Assembly: GCA_031429355.1 (NCBI GenBank)
Contig: JANOZM010000004.1
Location: 310,001-374,000, forward strand
From: JANOZM01 sp031429355
GTDB lineage: Bacteria > Pseudomonadota > Gammaproteobacteria > Burkholderiales > Burkholderiaceae_E
Direction of reading: 5' to 3'
DNA length: 64,000 nt
In this document: positions 16,541 through 25,566 of the stretch, piece after piece
How the letters are laid out: the number at the start of each line of letters is the position of its first letter
How positions within the stretch are numbered: the stretch's first letter is position 1
Position numbers and translations under genes: made by a program
The notes under the pieces: model-generated
What the model was told of the DNA's origin: nothing
Databases searched by the model: none
The model's input: only the letters and a program-made list of their open reading frames with translations

Positions 16541-16998
16541 TAGTAACTATTGCGTACCGAATCGGCTACACAAACTGGCCGCTCTTGCCCTTCGATTTCT
16601 AGCGTCACTTGCGAAACCATTTGGACGCCGCCCTTGTCAATCTCTTTAATTTCAATCAGTTTAAACCGTGCGCGAAGGCGACTATCAACGCGTACCGGCG
16701 CGGTAAAGCGGACTTTGTTTAAACCGTAGTTGACGGCCATTTTTTCGCCGTGAATTGTAAAGGCGGACTCAGCAAGACCCGCAATTAGCGATAGGGTTAA
16801 AAACCCGTGAGCAATTGGCGCCCCAAACGGGCCGGCCTTGGCTCTTTCAATGTCAACATGAATCCATTGATGGTCATGGGTTGCCTGGGCAAATAAATTA
16901 ATTTGCTCTTGGGTAATCGTTAGCCAATCTGAGACTGCGAACTCCGTATTTAATGCCGCTCGCACGCCGTCCAAGCCATTAATGATAGTCTGCGCCAT
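16537..16998 (-). CDS. MaoC-like (R)-specific enoyl-CoA hydratase
   Basis: A hot-dog fold hydratase of 153 residues acting on enoyl-CoA esters. The family signature is visible: FAQATHDHQWIHVDIERA, containing the catalytic Asp and His, followed by GAPIAHGFLTLSLI. The open frame extends to 17058, but ATG 16998 has the ribosome binding site AAAGGA and gives the usual N-terminus, so I prefer it. It is divergent from the quinone oxidoreductase gene with about 60 bases between starts. The natural substrate is unknown; short-chain enoyl-CoA for PHA or fatty-acid degradation is a family-based guess. Confidence 0.92.
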   Translation of the reverse strand: MAQTIINGLDGVRAALNTEFAVSDWLTITQEQINLFAQATHDHQWIHVDIERAKAGPFGAPIAHGFLTLSLIAGLAESAFTIHGEKMAVNYGLNKVRFTAPVRVDSRLRARFKLIEIKEIDKGGVQMVSQVTLEIEGQERPVCVADSVRNSYY

Positions 16999-17061
16999 TG
17001 CCAATCCTTTAGTTAAAATGTGGTCAGTGCGCCAAGCATACCAATTGTCGGAGAACAAATC

Positions 17062-18039
17062 ATGAAAGCAGTTTTGTGTAAATCGTATGGCCTACCAGAT
17101 ACCTTGGTTTTTGAAGAAGTTCCAGATCTAGTTGCGGGGCCAGGGCAAGTCGTTGTTGAAATGCGTGCTGCGGGCGTTAATTTTCCCGACGTGCTGGTAA
17201 TTCAAAATAAATATCAGTTCAAACCCACGTTGCCATTTTCTCCAGGCTCGGAGTTGGCGGGTGTTGTACTTTCTGTCGGTGATGGTGTTAGCCATGTAAA
17301 AGCGGGCGATTCGGTAATTGCGTTTTCTGGTCACGGCGCTTTTGCGCAGCAAGTACTAGTCGCGGCTTCAGCGGTCATTCCGTTGCCTAAAGGGATGCCC
17401 TTTGATTTAGCTGCTGCTTTTACTTTAACCTATGGCACTTCTTGGCATGCACTTAAAGACCGTGCTGCCCTCAAAGAAGGTGAAACTGTTTTAGTTTTGG
17501 GTGCAGCTGGTGGCGTAGGTTTAGCGGCTGTGCAATTGGCAAAAGCAATGGGCGCAAAAGTGATTGCTGCAGCTTCAAGTTCAGAAAAATTGGCGGTCTG
17601 TAAAGCGAGTGGCGCGGACGCGTTAATCGATTATTCAAAAGAAGATTTACGCGAGCGTATTAAAGCGCTAACCGATGGTAAAGGCCCTAATGTTATTTAC
17701 GATCCGATCGGTGGAGAATTTGCCGAACCGGCGTTTCGCTCTATCGCTTGGCGTGGCCGATATTTAGTGGTGGGCTTTGCTGCAGGCGATATTCCAAAAT
17801 TGCCATTGAACTTAGCGCTGCTTAAAGGGGCGGATATTCAAGGCGTGTTCTGGGGCGATTACACAAAACGCGAGCCTAAGGCATTCGCAACGGACCTACG
17901 CGATTTGTTTGGCATGCTTCAAGCAGGAAAAATTGCGCCGCTTATATCGGGACGCTTTCCACTAGCCCAAACTAGCGCAGCGTTAAATGAATTAATGAAT
18001 CGTAAAGTAACCGGCAAAGTAGTTGTTGTAAACGAATAG
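17062..18039 (+). CDS. NADPH:quinone oxidoreductase family protein (zinc-independent MDR)
   Basis: A 325-residue medium-chain dehydrogenase/reductase. The GroES-like N-terminus has AAGVNFPDVLVIQNKYQ and PFSPGSELAGVV, typical of quinone oxidoreductases, and lacks the zinc ligands of alcohol dehydrogenases. The Rossmann motif is VLVLGAAGGVGLAAVQLAKA. The frame opens at 17020, but ATG 17062 gives the canonical MKAVLCKSYG start and follows GGAGAA. It ends at a strong hairpin terminator. It may share a regulatory region with the divergent MaoC gene. Confidence 0.92.
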   Translation: MKAVLCKSYGLPDTLVFEEVPDLVAGPGQVVVEMRAAGVNFPDVLVIQNKYQFKPTLPFSPGSELAGVVLSVGDGVSHVKAGDSVIAFSGHGAFAQQVLVAASAVIPLPKGMPFDLAAAFTLTYGTSWHALKDRAALKEGETVLVLGAAGGVGLAAVQLAKAMGAKVIAAASSSEKLAVCKASGADALIDYSKEDLRERIKALTDGKGPNVIYDPIGGEFAEPAFRSIAWRGRYLVVGFAAGDIPKLPLNLALLKGADIQGVFWGDYTKREPKAFATDLRDLFGMLQAGKIAPLISGRFPLAQTSAALNELMNRKVTGKVVVVNE

Positions 18040-18064
18040 TGTTTACCTAATTACAAACTTAATC

Positions 18065-18106
18065 AAAAAAAATGGCGAGCCAGTTAAGCTGACCCGCCAT
18101 TTTTTT
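18065..18106. terminator. Bidirectional intrinsic terminator
   Basis: AAAAAAAATGGCG and CGCCATTTTTTT form a stem with A and T tracts on either side, between the convergent quinone oxidoreductase and YceI genes. It can serve both strands. Confidence 0.9.
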
Positions 18107-18120
18107 AACGCAACCTAACT

Positions 18121-18717
18121 TTATTGCTTAATTGCCTCGATCTGAATTAACAAGCGCACATTGTCGGGTATCGCGTTATTGGCGACACCAAAACTAACGC
18201 CCCACAAGCTTCGTTGAATTGTAGCTTCAAAATCACCACCGCAAATTTCCCGTTGCAACCTTGGGTGCATAAAGCAGTTAAAGCCAGTGGCTTTTAATGT
18301 AACTGGGCCAGTCTTGCCGCGCATTGTTAGCTCGCCGCTTACTTCCGAAACTTTGTCGCCGTCAAACTTCATACCAGTGCCAACGAAACGCGCTGTTGGA
18401 AAATTAGCGGTATCAAAAAAGTCAGCACTTTTCAGATGACCGTCAAACGGTGCAACACCGGTGTTGATCGAATTCATGTCAATCGTAATGTCGACCTTAC
18501 CGGTTTTTGCCGCTTTGTCTAATTGAATTTCGCCGTCTTTTTTATCCCAACGACCGCGGTTAGTTGAAGTGCCAAAATGCTTGGCCTCAAAGTAAACGAA
18601 CGTGTGGGTTGGCTCTACTTTGTAAGTGGCTGTTTGTGCTGCAGCGCCTTGCGCAAAAACTACCGCGGCAACTGTAAACAGCGTTTTACCGATTAGTGTT
18701 AAGTTGATTAATTTCAT
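18121..18717 (-). CDS. YceI family periplasmic protein (shorter copy)
   Basis: A 198-residue lipocalin-like YceI protein, expected to bind an isoprenoid or similar hydrophobic ligand in the periplasm. It has a signal peptide ending near QGAAAQ, then YKVEPTHTFVYFEAKHFG, DITIDMNSINTG and the C-terminal VSFGVANNAIPDNVRLLIQIEA. I chose ATG 18717, which has AAAGGAT upstream, over a further-upstream ATG at 18762. It is last in a leftward unit with a second YceI gene and a cytochrome b561, as in the E. coli yceJ-yceI arrangement. Confidence 0.93.
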   Translation of the reverse strand: MKLINLTLIGKTLFTVAAVVFAQGAAAQTATYKVEPTHTFVYFEAKHFGTSTNRGRWDKKDGEIQLDKAAKTGKVDITIDMNSINTGVAPFDGHLKSADFFDTANFPTARFVGTGMKFDGDKVSEVSGELTMRGKTGPVTLKATGFNCFMHPRLQREICGGDFEATIQRSLWGVSFGVANNAIPDNVRLLIQIEAIKQ

Positions 18718-18748
18718 AGTGGATCCTTTTAAAAATAGAACGTAAAAC

Positions 18749-19414
18749 TTAGAGTGGGGCAATCCCGTTAACTACTAATTTAAATTTAATTTGTACTTCA
18801 TCTGCAACAATACTGGTGTCTTTCCAATCACCGTCACCCAGTTTAAAATCGAGTCGTTTAACGGGTAACGAACCTTCAATGGTACTTAGGCCGTTCTTTT
18901 GGCTTAGCGTAACTACGGTAACTACTGGCTTGCTTGCGCCCTTTATGCTTAAGTTGCCAGCCACTTCAAATTTGCTAGCGCCAGCTGCAGTTACTTTGCT
19001 AGCGATAAAACTTGCGGTGGGGTGTTTAGCGACATCAAACCAAGTCGATTTTTTTAATTCACGAATGGTCTCGGCATCGCCAATAACTGCACTGCCGGTA
19101 TCGATCGTAAAACTAATTTTTGCAGCGTCTAATTTTTTGGGATCAAAATTAATTTGCGCGTCGATTTTGCCAAACTTTCCTTCGACCGGGACACCCATCT
19201 GTTTGCTAACAAACGAGATTGTGCTTTGATCGGTAACCAACTTTTGCGCAGTAACTGGGGCAGTCGCTTGCGCGTTTGCTGGTGTACTAACGGACGCAAT
19301 TAAGCTTGCCGCAAAAATTGCAATCGATGCTAATTGCAAGTACGCAGCGCGGCTAGAGCGTTTGCCCATCGATTGAAATATTGTTGGTTGTGAAGCTGGT
19401 AAATCGTTAAACAT
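18749..19414 (-). CDS. YceI family periplasmic protein (longer copy)
   Basis: A 221-residue YceI-domain protein with a signal sequence (hydrophobic ASIAIFAASLIAS, cleavage near ANAQA). The mature part shows STISFVSKQMGVPVEGKF, the reading SFTIDTGSAVIGD and LDFKLGDGDW, which match YceI. The first 15 residues before a second Met (19369) are unusual for a signal peptide, so the start could be the second Met, though neither has a strong ribosome binding site. It sits between cytochrome b561 and the other YceI gene, all leftward. Confidence 0.88.
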   Translation of the reverse strand: MFNDLPASQPTIFQSMGKRSSRAAYLQLASIAIFAASLIASVSTPANAQATAPVTAQKLVTDQSTISFVSKQMGVPVEGKFGKIDAQINFDPKKLDAAKISFTIDTGSAVIGDAETIRELKKSTWFDVAKHPTASFIASKVTAAGASKFEVAGNLSIKGASKPVVTVVTLSQKNGLSTIEGSLPVKRLDFKLGDGDWKDTSIVADEVQIKFKLVVNGIAPL

Positions 19415-19430
19415 TGTGTACTCGTTTTTG

Positions 19431-19976
19431 TTAATGCTTTTTTGGAATCATTCGTTCTAGCAGACCCTGATCATCTGTTAACTGATGAAAAAATGCGGCT
19501 ACAATATGCAAGCAAATTAAGCTGGCGAGGGTATAGGCTAACCAGCGGTGAACTAATTTTAACGTGTCGGCCAATTCGGGACTAACTGGCACCCAGTTAG
19601 GTAACGGAATGATTCCAAAATAAACCACCGGAAAGCCTGCGGCTGAACTATAGGCCCAACCAGCTAACGGTAGCGCGAAAAATAAAACATATAACAATCG
19701 ATGAGCCCAGTGCGCTGCTTGTGCTTGCCAATTTGCAATGTCATTGGCTAGTGGCGGCGGCGGATTTTTTAACCGCCACAGTAAGCGAACCGCGCTAAGA
19801 ATTAAAATAGTAATGCCAGCCCATTTGTGCCAGTTGTATTGCTTTACTCGTGCCGGCGAAAACGGCAAGTCCACCATGTAAAGGCCGAAACTTAAAGAAC
19901 CAATAATCATCAGCGCTAATAACCAATGCAAAGCAATGGCGAAATTGGTGTAGCGAGTAGATGATGAATTTTGCAT
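19431..19976 (-). CDS. Cytochrome b561 family protein
   Basis: A 181-residue inner-membrane diheme cytochrome of the prokaryotic b561 (CybB/YceJ) family, thought to move electrons between quinol and periplasmic partners. Four hydrophobic segments are visible, with probable heme-ligand histidines in FAIALHWLLALM, YNWHKWAG, LVHRWLAYTLA and LICLHIVAAF. It starts a leftward unit with two YceI genes, an association also seen in E. coli. Confidence 0.93.
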   Translation of the reverse strand: MQNSSSTRYTNFAIALHWLLALMIIGSLSFGLYMVDLPFSPARVKQYNWHKWAGITILILSAVRLLWRLKNPPPPLANDIANWQAQAAHWAHRLLYVLFFALPLAGWAYSSAAGFPVVYFGIIPLPNWVPVSPELADTLKLVHRWLAYTLASLICLHIVAAFFHQLTDDQGLLERMIPKKH

Positions 19977-20104
19977 TGTCTCAACAATAAACGACTTAAC
20001 CAGCCGGTGCGTAAATGGGTGCTCAAGAAATTGTTCTTAAAAGCGGAACAATCGGCGGGTTAGATTTGAAACGGGCCATTCTTCAGCTTGAAAAGAACTG
20101 AGCC

Positions 20105-20299
20105 CTAAATTAGTTTGGCAATCCCGGCGGCAATTAACGACAAAAGAATTGTCGAAGTAAACGGCACGCTAATGGGGCGGCCAAACAAGGTAAAGTTTAG
20201 GTCACCCGGCAGCCGCCCAATGCCAAATTTTCTTAAAAACGGCATGGCGCTTGAAAACAAAACCAGCGCCAAGCCGACGGCAATCATCCAGCGCACCAT
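20105..20299 (-). CDS. DUF2905 family small membrane protein
   Basis: A 64-residue protein with two hydrophobic segments and the central motif FGIGRLPGDLNF, which is characteristic of DUF2905. The function of the family is unknown. Its ATG lies one base after the stop of the MidA-like gene, so the two are probably translated together. The 128 bases between it and cytochrome b561 hold no further recognised feature. Confidence 0.88.
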   Translation of the reverse strand: MVRWMIAVGLALVLFSSAMPFLRKFGIGRLPGDLNFTLFGRPISVPFTSTILLSLIAAGIAKLI

Positions 20300-20300
20300 A

Positions 20301-21602
20301 TCAAGTTAATCCTAAAGTATGCGAACGGTCGCCCGCACGAAAGCCCACACTGGGCTCATCTGCCAAACCACGTCCAAATGCAATTACCTTGAACAATTCG
20401 CCCATTTCAGCCTCTGACACCAGGCGCTGTACACCTTGGTTTAGCCGCGCCAACGCTTGTTGGCCTAAATTAGCGCTGGCAGTTGTTAAATGGGCAATCA
20501 GTTCGCAATTAATCAAAAATCGCGCTTGGCTGGTGTAGCCCAATAAATCTAAACCAGAGTGTAATGCGTGTAGTGCAATTGACGTAAAGTCGACGTGAGC
20601 GGTAATGTCTTGTAGCCCCGGTAAGGTTAATGGATTGGTATGGGCGTAGTGACGGTAGTGGCACATTAGGGTTCCGCCACTTCGTGCCGGCAGGTAATAC
20701 TCGTTGCGCGAAAATCCATAATCAATTAACAAAACGGCGCCTCGGCTAAGGCGCGAGCCAATAGTTTGCATCCATCCTTTGGCAGCAGGGCAAATTTCAG
20801 ACTCAAAGCCGATGGGCCAGTTGTACTCTTGGTTTGGATCGACTGCTTGAATTGTTTGCGCCACTTGTTGCGTTAGATCTGGTTCGGCCGGTTTGCTTTT
20901 CCATTGAATTAACCAATCCGTTGTCTTTTCTGAGTCTGTAGCTATCGGGGTTAAAAAGACCCCTTTTTCCAATGGCCCCACAGGCTGCAGTTCAAAAATC
21001 TTTACTGGCATTGCGTCCAATAACTCGTTACCTAATACGATGCCATTAAAGGTTTCGGGGAGTTGATTTAGCCAAATAACCTTGTTAACTAAGTTAGGAG
21101 CCAGTGCTTCAATGGTTTGGTGTTGGCGTTGTTTTAGGTCTGGGGATAGCTCGATAATGCAATATTGAGCAAGCGGGGTCGCGCTTTTTTCTAAGGCCAG
21201 CATTAATTGGGCCGCAAGCAAGCCATCTCCGGCACCAAATTCATAAATCCTCGGCTCACATTGGGCAATCCACTGTTCGAGTTGCGTCGCAATGGCCAAA
21301 GCAAATAGCGGCGATAAGAGGGGTGCCGTTACAAAATCTCCACTGGCTCCAAACTTTTGCTGGCCGGCGGTGTAGTACCCCAAAGAAGGCTCGTACAACG
21401 CCATTTGCATAAATTGTTCAAAACTAAGCCATCCGGCCTCGCTGACTTGGAACATTCGCTCGCATAGTTGCTTGCTGAGCTGTAGTTGTTCTAAGGTCGG
21501 CAGTGGCGCGTTTGCTAGTGGCGCATGAGCCGTTGTAGGCTGAGGTTCGGCACTAGGACGTGGCATTTGCGGTCGAGGGATATTGAGTGGGTCATTTGGC
21601 AT
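20301..21602 (-). CDS. SAM-dependent methyltransferase, MidA/NDUFAF7-like (COG1565)
   Basis: A 433-residue class I methyltransferase. It shows the family N-terminal GWLSFEQFMQMALYEPSLGYY, then FGASGDFVTAPLLSPLFA, the SAM motif EFGAGDGLLAAQL, and VLGNELLDAMPVKIFE, all typical of COG1565. The mitochondrial relative NDUFAF7 methylates an arginine of complex I; the bacterial role is less clear. It is divergent from the pteridine-reductase-like SDR gene. Confidence 0.92.
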   Translation of the reverse strand: MPNDPLNIPRPQMPRPSAEPQPTTAHAPLANAPLPTLEQLQLSKQLCERMFQVSEAGWLSFEQFMQMALYEPSLGYYTAGQQKFGASGDFVTAPLLSPLFALAIATQLEQWIAQCEPRIYEFGAGDGLLAAQLMLALEKSATPLAQYCIIELSPDLKQRQHQTIEALAPNLVNKVIWLNQLPETFNGIVLGNELLDAMPVKIFELQPVGPLEKGVFLTPIATDSEKTTDWLIQWKSKPAEPDLTQQVAQTIQAVDPNQEYNWPIGFESEICPAAKGWMQTIGSRLSRGAVLLIDYGFSRNEYYLPARSGGTLMCHYRHYAHTNPLTLPGLQDITAHVDFTSIALHALHSGLDLLGYTSQARFLINCELIAHLTTASANLGQQALARLNQGVQRLVSEAEMGELFKVIAFGRGLADEPSVGFRAGDRSHTLGLT

Positions 21603-21665
21603 GTCTTGCTATTGTAGAGGGTTGCGCAACAAGGGTTAAACTTGCACTCTTAAGAATATTTTTCT

Positions 21666-22478
21666 ATGCAAACCATCGAGCCTTTAAACCCAAGCCAAAC
21701 ATCAGCCAGCAAAGTCGTCTTAGTGACTGGGGCGGCAGTTCGCATTGGCCGCGAAATTGCTCTGCATTTTGCGAGCCAAGGCTGGCAAATTGCGGTGCAT
21801 TACAGCAAGTCCAGCGCAAAGGCACTAGAGACAGTTGCGCAAATTAATGCGATTGCGCCGGCAACACCTGCGCGTGCTGTTGCGTTCCAGGCCGATTTGG
21901 CAGACCAAGAACAAGTGAAACAATTGGTACCTGCAGTGGTTGCAAAATTTGGTCGTTTGGATGTCTTGGTAAACAATGCGTCGCGGTTTGAATTTGACGA
22001 CGTAGATTCGCTCACGTTTGACAATTTAAATGCACATATCGGCCCAAATTTAGCGGCACCAATTTTGTTAGCGCGCGCCTTGCATCAAGCTTTGGGCGAA
22101 GGTGCCGAGGGTGCTGTCATTAATTTGCTTGATCAAAAGCTGTACAACTTAAACCCAGATTTCTTTAGCTACACCATGAGCAAAGCGGGCCTTGCGGCTG
22201 CAACGATTATGCTAGCGCAAGCGCTAGCTCCAAGGGTTCGGGTTGTTGGCGTTGCACCCGGTCTTACATTGCCCAGTTATTTGCAAGACGACGCTACATT
22301 TGATGCGGCGCATAAAGTTTCTATTTTGCAGCGCTCCAGTGATGTTAAAGATATTGCAGCCAGTATTTATTTTGCAGCCACTAATCGTTCAATGACTGGA
22401 TCAACAATGCTGGTGGATGGAGGTCAGCATTTGCTGGCATTGCCACGCGATATCAGTTTGATGGAGGTAAAATCGTGA
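21666..22478 (+). CDS. SDR oxidoreductase, pteridine reductase-like
   Basis: A 270-residue classical short-chain dehydrogenase. It has VLVTGAAVRIGREIALHF with the cofactor motif in the TGxxxRIG form found in pteridine reductases and FolM, LVNNASRFE, and the catalytic YTMSK. The overlap with the following dihydroneopterin aldolase gene (four bases) supports a role in pterin or folate metabolism, such as reduction of dihydropterins. This role is inferred from motif and context. Confidence 0.88.
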   Translation: MQTIEPLNPSQTSASKVVLVTGAAVRIGREIALHFASQGWQIAVHYSKSSAKALETVAQINAIAPATPARAVAFQADLADQEQVKQLVPAVVAKFGRLDVLVNNASRFEFDDVDSLTFDNLNAHIGPNLAAPILLARALHQALGEGAEGAVINLLDQKLYNLNPDFFSYTMSKAGLAAATIMLAQALAPRVRVVGVAPGLTLPSYLQDDATFDAAHKVSILQRSSDVKDIAASIYFAATNRSMTGSTMLVDGGQHLLALPRDISLMEVKS

Positions 22479-22894
22479 AGCTAGATTCTTCTGCTGATCT
22501 AACAGTGGCAAGCATGCCGACGTCCGAACGAGTCATACGTTTGAGGCGCTTAAAAGTAATGGCCTCTATTGGCGTGTTAGCGCACGAATTAAACGCTTCG
22601 CAGCCGGTTTTGTTTGATGCTGAGCTTAATTTAAGCCGCGCAAGTTTACAACCCAGCGCGACGCGTATTGATAGCGTGCTCGATTATCGTCAAGTTCGCA
22701 GCATTATTATCGAAGAAGCACAACGCAATCATATTGCTTTGGTAGAAGCCTTGGTCGACAGAATCGCAGTACGCTTGTTGCAAATAGATAAAGTCATTAG
22801 TGTTCGATTAGCTGCCTATAAACCGCAAGCGTTTGATGATTGCGATGAGGTCGGGATCGAAGTCTATGTACAGCGCCAAGAGCTAAGGGGCTAA
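22475..22894 (+). CDS. folB: Dihydroneopterin aldolase family protein
   Basis: A 139-residue protein with the folate-pathway aldolase fold. It contains LRRLKVMASIGVLAHELNASQ, matching the FolB pattern of a short N-terminal strand followed by the GxxxxE-type loop, and LDYRQVRSIIIEEAQRNHIALVE-like sequence with the conserved catalytic region. The start is a GTG overlapping the SDR stop. It most likely makes 6-hydroxymethyl-dihydropterin in the folate pathway. Confidence 0.87.
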   Translation: MKLDSSADLTVASMPTSERVIRLRRLKVMASIGVLAHELNASQPVLFDAELNLSRASLQPSATRIDSVLDYRQVRSIIIEEAQRNHIALVEALVDRIAVRLLQIDKVISVRLAAYKPQAFDDCDEVGIEVYVQRQELRG

Positions 22895-22905
22895 GAGTTA
22901 AAACA

Positions 22906-23880
22906 ATGCAAACGATCCAAATCCCTGTGGCACCCATAGGCACCCAACGTAGCGCCGAAAAGATCGCTTACGAGCGCAATAAATTACACAAGCGATTGTG
23001 TCGTCAAGTGGGCGAAGCCATTGCGCACTTTAATATGATTGAAGACGGCGACAAGGTAATGGTTTGCTTGTCGGGCGGCAAAGACAGTTATAGCTTGCTC
23101 GACATATTGCTCGAATTAAAACGCCGTGCGCCCATTAATTTTTCAATTGTTGCGGTTAATTTGGATCAAAAGCAACCCGGTTTTCCAGAGCATGTTTTGC
23201 CCAACTATTTACGCGAATTGGGCGTCGACTTTCATATCGAAAACGAAGACACTTATTCCACGGTCACGCGGGTTATCCCCGAGGGTAAAACCATGTGCTC
23301 GCTGTGTTCGCGGTTACGGCGCGCAATTTTGTATCGAGTCGCTGATGAATTGGGGGCCACCAAAGTTGCGTTGGGCCATCACCGAGACGATATTTTAGAA
23401 ACCTTTTTTCTAAATATGTTCTTTGGTGGCAAGTTAAAAAGTATGCCACCGAAGTTAAAGTCCGATAATGGCAAACATATTCTCATTCGACCTTTGGCCT
23501 ACGTAAAAGAGGAAGATTTGCAGGCCTACTCAGATTGGCGCGATTTTCCAATCATTCCCTGCAATTTGTGTGGCTCGCAAGATAACTTAAAACGAGTAGA
23601 AATCAAACACTTAATGCGCCAATGGGAGAAACAACATCCTGGTCGCGTTGACAATATTTTTGCATCACTTACCCGCATCGTGCCTTCGCATTTAATGGAT
23701 CGGGGCTTGTTCGACTTTAGCGGCTTGTCGATGGAATCCGAAGGCGATATTGGCTTTGACGTTGACTCCGAATTAGAAGCCGCTGTAAATCAATCATTGA
23801 ATGCATCATTGGATCAACCAGCTAATCAAATAACGAACCAAGTGACGAACCCCTTGCGCGTTGTGCGCATCGAAAGTTAA
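22906..23880 (+). CDS. ttcA: tRNA 2-thiocytidine(32) synthetase TtcA
   Basis: Thiolates C32 of certain tRNAs using ATP and an iron-sulfur cluster. The 324-residue protein shows the PP-loop SGGKDSYSLLDILL, the CxxC motif in MCSLCSRLRR, GHHRDDILETFFLNMF, and the second cysteine pair PCNLCGSQ, all hallmarks of TtcA. The C-terminal tail (about 40 residues) is low in complexity, with repeated Asn/Gln-rich units. It is 11 bases after folB and 9 before ubiB, in one rightward series. Confidence 0.96.
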   Translation: MQTIQIPVAPIGTQRSAEKIAYERNKLHKRLCRQVGEAIAHFNMIEDGDKVMVCLSGGKDSYSLLDILLELKRRAPINFSIVAVNLDQKQPGFPEHVLPNYLRELGVDFHIENEDTYSTVTRVIPEGKTMCSLCSRLRRAILYRVADELGATKVALGHHRDDILETFFLNMFFGGKLKSMPPKLKSDNGKHILIRPLAYVKEEDLQAYSDWRDFPIIPCNLCGSQDNLKRVEIKHLMRQWEKQHPGRVDNIFASLTRIVPSHLMDRGLFDFSGLSMESEGDIGFDVDSELEAAVNQSLNASLDQPANQITNQVTNPLRVVRIES

Positions 23881-23889
23881 ATACAACCC

Positions 23890-25485
23890 ATGCGCCAAAA
23901 TATTTTTTCACGCACGGGTCGGTTTATCCGTATCGCACGGGTGACGTTGCGCTATGGTCTGGATGAAATATTGCTTGGTGGTGTGCCGCTGTCCGCTTTA
24001 CCTTGGCCACTGAAACTGGTTCGCTCTATCAATCGGTTTAGGCATTTTTCGCAACCACGCGGAATACGGCTAAAGCTAGCGCTCGAAATGCTAGGCCCTA
24101 TTTTTGTAAAATTTGGTCAAGTCCTGTCGACCCGCCGCGATTTGTTGCCCGCCGATATTGCCGACGAATTAACCTCCCTGCAAGACAATGTGCAACCGTT
24201 TGATGCGGCCATTGCCCGTAAAGAAATTGAGCGTGGTTTGGGCCGTTCTATCGACACCATGTTTGCAACCTTCGAAGTCGAGCCCGCTGCTTCGGCTTCT
24301 ATCGCGCAAGTTCATTTTGCCACCTTGCACAATGGCCGCGAGGTGGCCGTAAAAGTGTTGCGTCCTGGCATGTCGTTAATCATGGATCAAGACTTAGGCT
24401 TGTTGCGCACCTTGGCTAGTTTGCTAACAAAAGTATCTGCCGACGCGCGCCGCTTACGGCCCACCGAAGTGATTGCCGAGTTTGATAAACATTTACACGA
24501 CGAGTTAGACCTGGTGCGCGAAGCGGCCAACGCGAACCAACTACGTCGTAACTTCGAAAAATCGAATTTACTAAAAATACCCGAAATGTACTGGGATTTG
24601 TGCGCCGAAAATGTCATTGTAATGGAGCGGGTCTATGGCATTCCTATCGGCCAAACCGAGCGACTAATAGAGACGGGAATTGATCTTAAAAAATTGTCAC
24701 GCGATGGTGTCGAAATATTTTTTACTCAAGTGTTTCGCGATGGTTTTTTTCATGCGGACATGCATCCGGGTAATATTTTTGTCGGCACGCAAGGGTCCGA
24801 TTTTAATCGCTACATTGCGCTCGATTTTGGCATTGTGGGCACCCTGTCCGATAACGATAAAAACTATTTAGCGCAAAACTTTTTAGCATTTTTTCAACGT
24901 GACTATAAACGCGTTGCAATTAACCACGTCGAATCGGGGTGGGTTCCAAAAGATACGCGTATCGATGAACTAGAAGCCGCCATTCGCGCCTGCTGCGAGC
25001 CGGTGTTTGATAAACCGCTAAAAGATATTCAGTTCGGTCTGTTGCTTCTGCGTTTGTTTCAAGCATCACGCCGCTTCAATGTCGAAATTCAGCCGCAATT
25101 AGTGCTGCTGCAAAAGACGTTATTGAACATCGAGGGCCTAGGCCGACAGCTCGATCCAGAACTCGATTTGTGGGTCACCGCAAAACCTATTTTAGAGCGT
25201 TGGATGAACGAGCAAATCGGCTGGCGTGGTTTGTTTGATCGTTTAAAGTGGGAAGGTGCGCAGTGGAGCGAAATACTGCCGCAACTGCCACGGCTTGCTC
25301 ATCGGGCCTTGGATCGCTGGGGTAATTCCGTTCCAGTTGATTCCACGCTGCGGACCACGATAGAGCCGCAATTACACGCACTGATGCAAGAGGTTCGCTC
25401 CTTGCGACGCTGGGTTGCTGGTTCAATAATTACGTTACTTGTTATCGGTGCAATTTATTTGGCGCATCTTGGTGGTTTTATTTAA
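23890..25485 (+). CDS. ubiB: Ubiquinone biosynthesis atypical kinase UbiB
   Basis: A 531-residue membrane-associated ATPase/kinase-like protein required for ubiquinone synthesis. It has the family KxGQ motif as FVKFGQVLSTR, the alanine-rich ATP loop region ASIAQVHFA, the ExD segment HDELDLVREAANANQL, and the catalytic-loop FHADMHPGNIF with ALDFGIVG. One hydrophobic segment near the C-terminus (SIITLLVIGAIYLAHL) anchors it to the membrane. It lies nine bases after ttcA. Confidence 0.96.
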   Translation: MRQNIFSRTGRFIRIARVTLRYGLDEILLGGVPLSALPWPLKLVRSINRFRHFSQPRGIRLKLALEMLGPIFVKFGQVLSTRRDLLPADIADELTSLQDNVQPFDAAIARKEIERGLGRSIDTMFATFEVEPAASASIAQVHFATLHNGREVAVKVLRPGMSLIMDQDLGLLRTLASLLTKVSADARRLRPTEVIAEFDKHLHDELDLVREAANANQLRRNFEKSNLLKIPEMYWDLCAENVIVMERVYGIPIGQTERLIETGIDLKKLSRDGVEIFFTQVFRDGFFHADMHPGNIFVGTQGSDFNRYIALDFGIVGTLSDNDKNYLAQNFLAFFQRDYKRVAINHVESGWVPKDTRIDELEAAIRACCEPVFDKPLKDIQFGLLLLRLFQASRRFNVEIQPQLVLLQKTLLNIEGLGRQLDPELDLWVTAKPILERWMNEQIGWRGLFDRLKWEGAQWSEILPQLPRLAHRALDRWGNSVPVDSTLRTTIEPQLHALMQEVRSLRRWVAGSIITLLVIGAIYLAHLGGFI

Positions 25486-25566
25486 TTTTCGCTTTAAAAT
25501 TCGGCGCGCTCTTTAAATAGTTCGCGCCTTATTTGTATTTGATTCTGACTTTAGGAGACCGTAAAA

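Noticed and set aside
18816..19229. A 137-codon frame opposite the longer YceI gene
   Set aside because: YceI signatures and signal peptide are on the minus strand; the plus-strand frame has no support.
23800..23880. Repeated Asn/Gln-rich units at the TtcA C-terminus
   Set aside because: The units are diverged and the DNA is not an exact tandem repeat, so I describe it as low-complexity tail rather than a repeat feature.
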